Position numbers and translations under genes: made by a program. A stretch of DNA of 64,000 nt from Pedobacter sp. D749 (GTDB lineage: Bacteria; Bacteroidota; Bacteroidia; Sphingobacteriales; Sphingobacteriaceae): NCBI RefSeq assembly GCF_019317285.1, contig NZ_CP079218.1, positions 3,844,001-3,908,000 on the forward strand, in the 5' to 3' direction. Of this stretch, positions 58,415 to 64,000 are shown piece by piece. Below the pieces are notes generated by a model. The model ran no database searches. It was not told the origin of the DNA and saw only the letters and a list, made by a program, of their open reading frames with translations. Positions within the stretch are counted from its first letter, which is position 1; every line of letters starts with the position of its first letter.

Positions 58415-60247
58415 TTACCAGCCTGTATTTTGTACAATTACAGGAACTTTTTGAATTTCGCCATTTGGTATAGGCCATAAATAGTGTTTCTTTTGGAAAA
58501 CCCTGTTTTCGGTAACCACTGGTGTAAAAAATCCTGGTGCATTTTGGGTAATATTTAAACCCTTAATCTGCTTGTCGGTAGTCTCTGCAATTTTCCATTC
58601 CCTGGTATAGAAATAGCGGTCTAGTTCGAAAGCCAATTCAACACGTCTTTCCCTGCGGATCGCATCTCTCATATCAGTTGGTACAGGTAATGCGCCAGCA
58701 CCACTTCCGTAAGGCGCTATACCCGCTCTAACCCGGATCTTGTTCAAATAAATCAAGATATCAGGATCTGAAGGATTAGACTCCTGCAATGCCTCAATAT
58801 AATCTAAATAGATCTCTGCTAATCTGATCATGGTAAAAATAGGTCTGCCCTCTGTCCAGCCTGCAACAGTTAAGTGCTTTCTTGAGGTATAGCCTGTTTT
58901 AGTATAATCGTTGTTGGCAATAGCATTTTTGCCGGCATTACCGTTAAATTCAAAACTAGTGATAATATTTGATGATGGATTGATCCACTTACGGCCGCTA
59001 TAGGTAATATTTGCGTAAAAACGAGGCTCGCGGTTAACATACATATTGCTAATTACCCTTGGTCCGTCCTGATCATTCGGATCTGGAGCCTGATAGGCCG
59101 AGGTACCATTTGCAGTATAAGCCGGATCATTTTCAATTGGTAACCCATTTGCTGTAAAATAAGCATCTACCAATTGTTGTGAAGGAGACAGGAACGATCC
59201 GCCTTTATCGCCATCAGAAGCACCGTTGTGATTTGGTGCCAATGAATATTGATAAAGCGTAACATCACCTCCCCTGCCAAAAATAATTTCTGAGTTCCAA
59301 CCGTTCAAAAATACATCTCTTGTAGCAATGAAAGCCCTGTTAAAAGCATTATCCGGCAAACCAGCAGGAGTAGCAGCAACATTATAAAGTGCATAATTTG
59401 CATAACGGGAATTGGTTAAAAATGCTTTTGCAGCAGTTGCCACTTTTGTCCATTTTGCAACATCAGCAGTTTGGCTGATTAATTGTTTACCATCCTGGTT
59501 TTTAAGGCTGGCATAATCAGTGTTTCCATTAAATAACGGACGTGCAGCGGTTAATAATGCTTTTATTTTGTAGGCATCAGCAACTGAAGCAGTAACATGT
59601 CCATAATCCTGGCTCGCTTGTGGTGTTGCAGGTAAACGCGAGCTTGCTGCCTCTAATTCGCTTACAATATAATCGATACATTCATCCATTGAATTACGTG
59701 GCTTACTGATTTCCGGTAGCGGAGCGTCAGATGCGATTGGATCGTTGCCCAATAGAACTACAGGGCCATACTGCCTCACTAAATAATAGTAATAAATGGC
59801 CCTTAAAGCCCTGGCTTCGCTGTAGTAACGGTTAACAATATCAATTCCTCCAATGTTACAATCAGTACACCTGTTAACATTCGCCATAAAAGAACTGGCG
59901 GATTGTATTCCTTGATAAAAGCTTTGCCAGTGGTAGTTTACCGCGCCACTGGTTGCATCCCATGCACCCGAATTTACGTTCTCGCTAAAGTTAGGCAAGG
60001 TGTAATCCGCCTCATCAGAAGCAGCTGTCCACGGACCAATGTTTCCACCTGCTGACGGTGACCGGTCCTGATCCTGATCCGGAAGTGTAGAATAAACGTT
60101 TGCCAATGCCTGATCGACAGTAGACTTTTTTTCGTACATCTGATCGAAGGTTAGCCTATCATCAGGTACTTGATTTAAAAATTTCTTACAGCCATAATTA
60201 CCAACGATCAGTAATGCGCCAACTGTATATATCAATATTTTTTTCAT
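58415..60247 (-). CDS. SusD/RagB family glycan-binding outer-membrane lipoprotein (pair 2)
   Basis: Surface lipoprotein of 610 aa working with the SusC at 60258. Signal and lipobox end LLIVGNYGC with lipidated Cys20, then KKFLNQVPDDRLTFDQMYE. The SusD TPR region includes EARALRAIYYYYLVRQYGPVVLLG (about 145-168). The RagB/SusD domain includes RRERRVELAFELDRYFYTREWKIAE and ends in YLWPIPNGEIQKVPVIVQNTGW. It is larger than pair 1. Context (GH92, BSP peptidases) suggests mannose-containing glycans or glycopeptides as ligand. It follows SusC by 10 bp and is followed by a strong terminator. Confidence 0.93.
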   Translation of the reverse strand: MKKILIYTVGALLIVGNYGCKKFLNQVPDDRLTFDQMYEKKSTVDQALANVYSTLPDQDQDRSPSAGGNIGPWTAASDEADYTLPNFSENVNSGAWDATSGAVNYHWQSFYQGIQSASSFMANVNRCTDCNIGGIDIVNRYYSEARALRAIYYYYLVRQYGPVVLLGNDPIASDAPLPEISKPRNSMDECIDYIVSELEAASSRLPATPQASQDYGHVTASVADAYKIKALLTAARPLFNGNTDYASLKNQDGKQLISQTADVAKWTKVATAAKAFLTNSRYANYALYNVAATPAGLPDNAFNRAFIATRDVFLNGWNSEIIFGRGGDVTLYQYSLAPNHNGASDGDKGGSFLSPSQQLVDAYFTANGLPIENDPAYTANGTSAYQAPDPNDQDGPRVISNMYVNREPRFYANITYSGRKWINPSSNIITSFEFNGNAGKNAIANNDYTKTGYTSRKHLTVAGWTEGRPIFTMIRLAEIYLDYIEALQESNPSDPDILIYLNKIRVRAGIAPYGSGAGALPVPTDMRDAIRRERRVELAFELDRYFYTREWKIAETTDKQIKGLNITQNAPGFFTPVVTENRVFQKKHYLWPIPNGEIQKVPVIVQNTGW

Positions 60248-60257
60248 TCTTTTTATT

Positions 60258-63200
60258 TTAAAAATTAGCGGTAAGACCTAAAGAATAATTAGAGGTTAGT
60301 GGGTACCTTGTACCGTTATTCGTACCAAGTTCAGGATCCCAAAGCTTAAATTTGCTAATGGTGAAAACATTATAACCTGTTGCATAGATCCTTAAGCGTT
60401 TAACACCTATAGATTTTATACCTTCTTTAAGTGTATAACCCAAATCTGCATTTTTTAACCTCAGGAAGCTGATGTCGCGTTTCCACCAGGTACTCGTTTG
60501 ATAGTTATTGTTATTTGTACCACCATAAGATAAACGGGGATAAACTGCATCCTGACGAGGATTTGTTGGTGTCCAGCGATCTGCAGCTACGGCGAGCATA
60601 TTACCCAAACCACCCGAATAGGCAAATGAAGGAATGTTTAAAATAACATCAGCATTGTCCTGTCCCTGGAAAAACAAACCAAAATCGAAGTTTTTGTAAG
60701 TTAACGAGAACCCGAAACCATAGGTTGTGCTCGGAATATCTCCCCTGCCGATTATCGTCTGGTCAAATGAATCGATTTTACCATCACCATTTAAATCTTT
60801 ATACTTGATATCTCCAGGCATTAACGTACCAAATTGTGTTGGGCTCGCATTGATCTCTGCCTGGCTGTCGAATAACTTTTCGGCAATATAACCAACACGT
60901 GTTGCAGCCAAAACATTATAACCGCGTTGCTCCATCCAAGGGTAAGGTTTCGGTGCCTGATCGTTCTCGATTACTTTATCTTTATTGTAAGTAAAGTTAG
61001 CCCTTAAATTAAGCGACCAATCTTTACCGAATTGTGTATCATATTGGATGGTTCCATCAATACCTTTGTTATCAACAATACCCAGGTTACCAATTGGTGT
61101 ATTGGCCAAACCGATATAATTGGGTACCGTACCTCTACTGATAAACTGGTTCTTTCTTCTTTCTTTATAAAAATCGACGATTAACGATAAGTTGTTATTT
61201 AACGTTTTTAATTCAAATCCTAAATCCTGTTTACGGGTTTCAGCCCAGGTTACATCAACACCATAAGCCGTTACACCTAAACCGTTTGTTCCAAGATTTC
61301 CATTTTGGCCGAAAGAATAATCACCAGCATCACCAACTTTAGTTAAATAGTAGAAACGTTGCCCTTCGTTATCTGCATAACTATTGCCACTACCTCCACT
61401 ACCCACAATACCGTCAGAATAACGGAATTTAACCATTTGAATAGCATTTTTAAGCGGTTCAAAAAATTTCTCACTCGAAAGCAACCATCCCAGACCAACA
61501 GCCGGAAAAAATCCATAACGTTTATTTGGCGCAAAGTTTTCTGAACCATTATAGCCCATGTTAAATTCAAAGAAATACTTATTATCATAAGCATAGGTAG
61601 CGCGACTTACTAAACCCTGTAAGCGGTAAGGAAGTGAAAGGGTTAGGTTAGGTGCAGAAGCTTTGGTATTATCATTTTGATTATACAACAATAAGCCGCT
61701 TACAGCATGTTTACCAAAGGTACGGTTATAATTAACAGCCCCTTCAAAGTACATTTTCTTATCGCCACCATTGTCATAGTTGTAATTTAAAAAGTCTTGT
61801 CCCTGTAAAATTAAACCATATTTATAACCTGAATTCGGATCTCCAGGAGTAAGGTAAGGGTCGCTAGGGTTAATTCTGTACAAGCTCTCTCTTTTAGTCC
61901 TGTTAATTCCATTGGTATTATTCACATCAAAAGAAAACATCGTTGTAACCGATAAACCGGGTGTTATTTCTTTTAAGTCCTGTGTTAAACGGATATTTGA
62001 ATACAACTGGTTGGTGTAACTGGTTCTATATCCATTTCTCGTAATATCACCATAAGGATTACGCTGATCGGCTTGCGGGCTGATACCAGGTAAACTGCCA
62101 TTTGGATAAAGCACCGGAAAAGAGGTAGGGTTAATTAAAAAGGCCTGACTGAAAATGTCCTGTGCAAGCAAGTTACTTGGGTAATTATTTTGCCCCAAAA
62201 TACCCTTGATCCCTAAATCCAACTTGGTGGTACCGGTAATATCCCAGTTTAAGTTTGCACTAACATTATAGCGGTTATAGTTTTGTTTAACCGCAGAATT
62301 TACAGCTTCATCGGTTTTAAATAAACCATCTTCACCATAATAACCTAATGATACATAATATTTTGCATTGCTTACTCCACCGGACAGATTGGCTGTTGCT
62401 GATCTGTTTCTACCAAAATCGTTATAAATGGCATCAAACCAGTTTACATTCGGGTAAAGGATTGGGTCGGTTCCGGCAGCAGTTTTTTGAACCGCATCTA
62501 TCGAATATGCCGGCGTAAATGCACCTGCAGCGCCTCCTCTTAAATAATCAGAGTATTTGGCCTCGTTAGCTAAGTTCATGTAATCTACGCCATCAATCAA
62601 TTGCGGTCTTTTGGTGAAACGGCTTATCCCTTCGTAGTATTCTACGTTAATTCTAGGCGAACCGGTTTTACCTTGCTTGGTGTTGATTAAGATTACACCG
62701 TTTGCACCGCGGATACCATATACTGCTGTTGCAGCTGCATCTTTTAGTACAGTGAAGTTTTCTACATCGTAAACACTGATATCGTTTAAGTTACGGTTAG
62801 GCACACCATCAATAATTACAAGCGGGCTTCTATCGCCAGATGATAATGAAGAGATACCGCGGATGAAAATATCTGATCCGGTGGCACCTGGCTCACCATT
62901 TCTTGATACGTTAATTACACCCGGGATACGACCTGCCAATAATTGACTCATACTGGAAACCGGTTGTTTCAAATCTGCAACGTTTACCGATGACTGTGCA
63001 CCTACTAAACTTTCCTTTTTCTGCACACCAAAACCTACAATGGCAACTTCCTGTAAGTCAGAACCAGTTGTTTCCTTTAAACGGATATCCAGTGTGGTTT
63101 GCGTACCAACTGTAATTTCTTTTGTATCATAACCAACATAAGTTATAATTAAGACTGTATTTTGATCAGGAACGGTAATGCTAAACGCTCCATTTACATC

Positions 63201-63470
63201 TGCAGCAGCACTCGTAGAACTACCTTTTACTTTAACACCTGCGCCTGGTAATGGTGCACCAGTTTCATCTTTAATGATACCACGTATCACAATATCAGCC
63301 TTGGCTTGATTAACTGAAACCGAACTGTTTATATTAATCGCTGAAGCATGAGCTGTTGCGTAAAAACTACTGCTTAAAGCTAAAGTAAAAGCGATAGCCT
63401 TAAAAGCACAATCTTTAAGCCTGAGCCTGCCTCCAGTTAAATTTGTATTTTTTTTCATCATAAAATTCAT
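60258..63470 (-). CDS. SusC/RagA family TonB-dependent outer-membrane transporter (pair 2)
   Basis: TonB-dependent barrel of about 1070 aa. Signal-like N-terminus (AFTLALSSSFYATAHASA); ATG 63470 or the ATG pair at 63461/63458 could start it. A carboxypeptidase-D-like domain (ADIVIRGIIKDETGAPLPGA, about 58-135) precedes the TonB-box-like VAIVGFGVQKKESLV. The plug follows with SSLSSGDRSPLVIIDGVPN and VLKDAAATAVYGIRGANGVI. The barrel ends SLGLTANF with a terminal Phe. No STN domain, so no anti-sigma signalling is expected. It imports the ligand captured by SusD 10 bp downstream and is the first complete gene of the locus. Confidence 0.94.
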   Translation of the reverse strand: MNFMMKKNTNLTGGRLRLKDCAFKAIAFTLALSSSFYATAHASAININSSVSVNQAKADIVIRGIIKDETGAPLPGAGVKVKGSSTSAAADVNGAFSITVPDQNTVLIITYVGYDTKEITVGTQTTLDIRLKETTGSDLQEVAIVGFGVQKKESLVGAQSSVNVADLKQPVSSMSQLLAGRIPGVINVSRNGEPGATGSDIFIRGISSLSSGDRSPLVIIDGVPNRNLNDISVYDVENFTVLKDAAATAVYGIRGANGVILINTKQGKTGSPRINVEYYEGISRFTKRPQLIDGVDYMNLANEAKYSDYLRGGAAGAFTPAYSIDAVQKTAAGTDPILYPNVNWFDAIYNDFGRNRSATANLSGGVSNAKYYVSLGYYGEDGLFKTDEAVNSAVKQNYNRYNVSANLNWDITGTTKLDLGIKGILGQNNYPSNLLAQDIFSQAFLINPTSFPVLYPNGSLPGISPQADQRNPYGDITRNGYRTSYTNQLYSNIRLTQDLKEITPGLSVTTMFSFDVNNTNGINRTKRESLYRINPSDPYLTPGDPNSGYKYGLILQGQDFLNYNYDNGGDKKMYFEGAVNYNRTFGKHAVSGLLLYNQNDNTKASAPNLTLSLPYRLQGLVSRATYAYDNKYFFEFNMGYNGSENFAPNKRYGFFPAVGLGWLLSSEKFFEPLKNAIQMVKFRYSDGIVGSGGSGNSYADNEGQRFYYLTKVGDAGDYSFGQNGNLGTNGLGVTAYGVDVTWAETRKQDLGFELKTLNNNLSLIVDFYKERRKNQFISRGTVPNYIGLANTPIGNLGIVDNKGIDGTIQYDTQFGKDWSLNLRANFTYNKDKVIENDQAPKPYPWMEQRGYNVLAATRVGYIAEKLFDSQAEINASPTQFGTLMPGDIKYKDLNGDGKIDSFDQTIIGRGDIPSTTYGFGFSLTYKNFDFGLFFQGQDNADVILNIPSFAYSGGLGNMLAVAADRWTPTNPRQDAVYPRLSYGGTNNNNYQTSTWWKRDISFLRLKNADLGYTLKEGIKSIGVKRLRIYATGYNVFTISKFKLWDPELGTNNGTRYPLTSNYSLGLTANF

Positions 63471-63590
63471 TTGTTGTTAACAGATTACTGTTATAGGTCT
63501 ATTGATCAGTTGAAATAGATTTATTGCCTAACCGCTTGAACCGGCTGAATAAATCTTTGTGTATCTTATTTACAGAAGTTGGATTGAAAG

Positions 63591-64000
63591 CTACTGTTGC
63601 TCCTCTGGCACTTCGATTACACGCCATTCTGACAACTGGAATAATGAACTGCTACCAATTGCTGTAATGCTCAACCTATAATGCTTATACAAAACTTTGT
63701 TTTTGAAGCTATAGGTTTTCATCATGTTACGACCTGAAAATGTTTCGTCATTTCTGGTATCCAGATCTACCCAATTGGAGCCATCCAAAGAACCGCTTAA
63801 TTTCCAGTTTTTCGGATCTCTGCCCGGAGCATCATTACCTGATGTTAAGGTGTAAGACGCAACCTGTTGAGGAGCAGGAAAAGATAACTGCAAATAAAAG
63901 TTGTTTTGGTAAGGGTTGATCAGGAATTTAGTGGCTGGATCGTTATCAACTACCTTTGCAGATCCTTCTGCACCTGCTGATCCTCCAGAACTCTCAATGT
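63591..64000 (-). CDS. C-terminal discoidin (F5/8 type C)-like domain of a protein running off the window
   Basis: Partial gene: 136 codons before the stop at 63591, open to the window edge with no start. The sequence (VVDNDPATKFLI, LQLSFPAPQQVASYTLTSGNDAPGRDPKNWKLSGS, YRLSITAIGSSSLFQLSEWRVIE) has the ordered motifs of an F5/8 type C/discoidin carbohydrate-binding domain: DNDxxTKF, LxLxxPxPxxVxxYxLTSG and a closing QLSEWxV. It is probably the C-terminal binding module of an enzyme upstream of SusC (a peptidase or glycosidase). The 120-bp gap to SusC on the same strand leaves room for a promoter. Confidence 0.8.
   Translation of the reverse strand, partial: IESSGGSAGAEGSAKVVDNDPATKFLINPYQNNFYLQLSFPAPQQVASYTLTSGNDAPGRDPKNWKLSGSLDGSNWVDLDTRNDETFSGRNMMKTYSFKNKVLYKHYRLSITAIGSSSLFQLSEWRVIEVPEEQQ

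Noticed and set aside
1..64000. tRNA, rRNA, prophage, integrase or transposase genes
   Set aside because: None recognised by eye on either strand; a tRNAscan and IS search would settle it.

Overview
The window reads as a chromosomal segment of a Bacteroidota bacterium of the Sphingobacteriaceae, most like Pedobacter. Supporting signs are two SusC/SusD outer-membrane pairs, a GLPGLI-like domain, the ftsX-DUF3098-uppP-truB-YitT order, TATCTTTG-type -7 promoter elements, few Shine-Dalgarno sequences, AT-rich spacers, and many short palindromic repeats of the TCGAAATGACG and CTCGCAATGACG types. I saw no rRNA, tRNA, transposase, integrase or CRISPR array. Taxonomy is inferred from gene content only.

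Layout. 0-16.5 kb: topoisomerase IV subunit A (parC), a secreted PNGase F-type amidase, cytidine deaminase, a TamB-like/BamA-like envelope pair, a YihY/BrkB membrane protein and topoisomerase IV subunit B (parE). 16.9-27.1 kb: an amino-acid permease, a GPH/MFS sugar transporter, an enzyme-less SusC/SusD pair and a DEAD-box RNA helicase. 27.4-37.2 kb: leucyl-tRNA synthetase with an enlarged insertion before KMSKS, a RelE/ParE-type toxin-antitoxin pair bracketed by palindromes, and the block ftsX-DUF3098-[VapBC-like pair]-uppP-truB-YitT-ribF. 37.4-48.1 kb: a CPA2 antiporter, a DUF2157 protein, YjbQ, a second YihY, an alpha/beta hydrolase, DoxX and VOC genes divergent from a GlxA-type AraC regulator, a small membrane protein and rpiA. 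46.4-48.9 kb also holds four copies of a short element that looks like a self-terminating small RNA, three of them in tandem.

49.1-64 kb is a polysaccharide/glycoprotein utilisation locus on the minus strand. In transcription order it has a discoidin-type C-terminal domain (cut by the window edge), SusC, SusD, a zincin-like lipoprotein, two basic-secretory-protein (BSP) peptidases, a GH92 alpha-mannosidase, a DUF1080 (3-keto-glycoside hydrolase-type) protein and a beta-propeller/cytochrome c protein. Perfect inverted repeats divide it into about four transcription units. With the PNGase F homologue near the left end, the window encodes a plausible route for attacking N-glycoproteins: amidase release of the glycan, proteolysis of the protein, mannose trimming and SusCD import. 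That linkage is inference.

The best candidates for something undescribed are the four-copy small RNA family with a compensatory change in its terminator stem, the BSP/zincin peptidase set in the GH92 locus (including an internally duplicated BSP), and repeat-derived or expanded insertions inside the housekeeping genes ribF and leuS.
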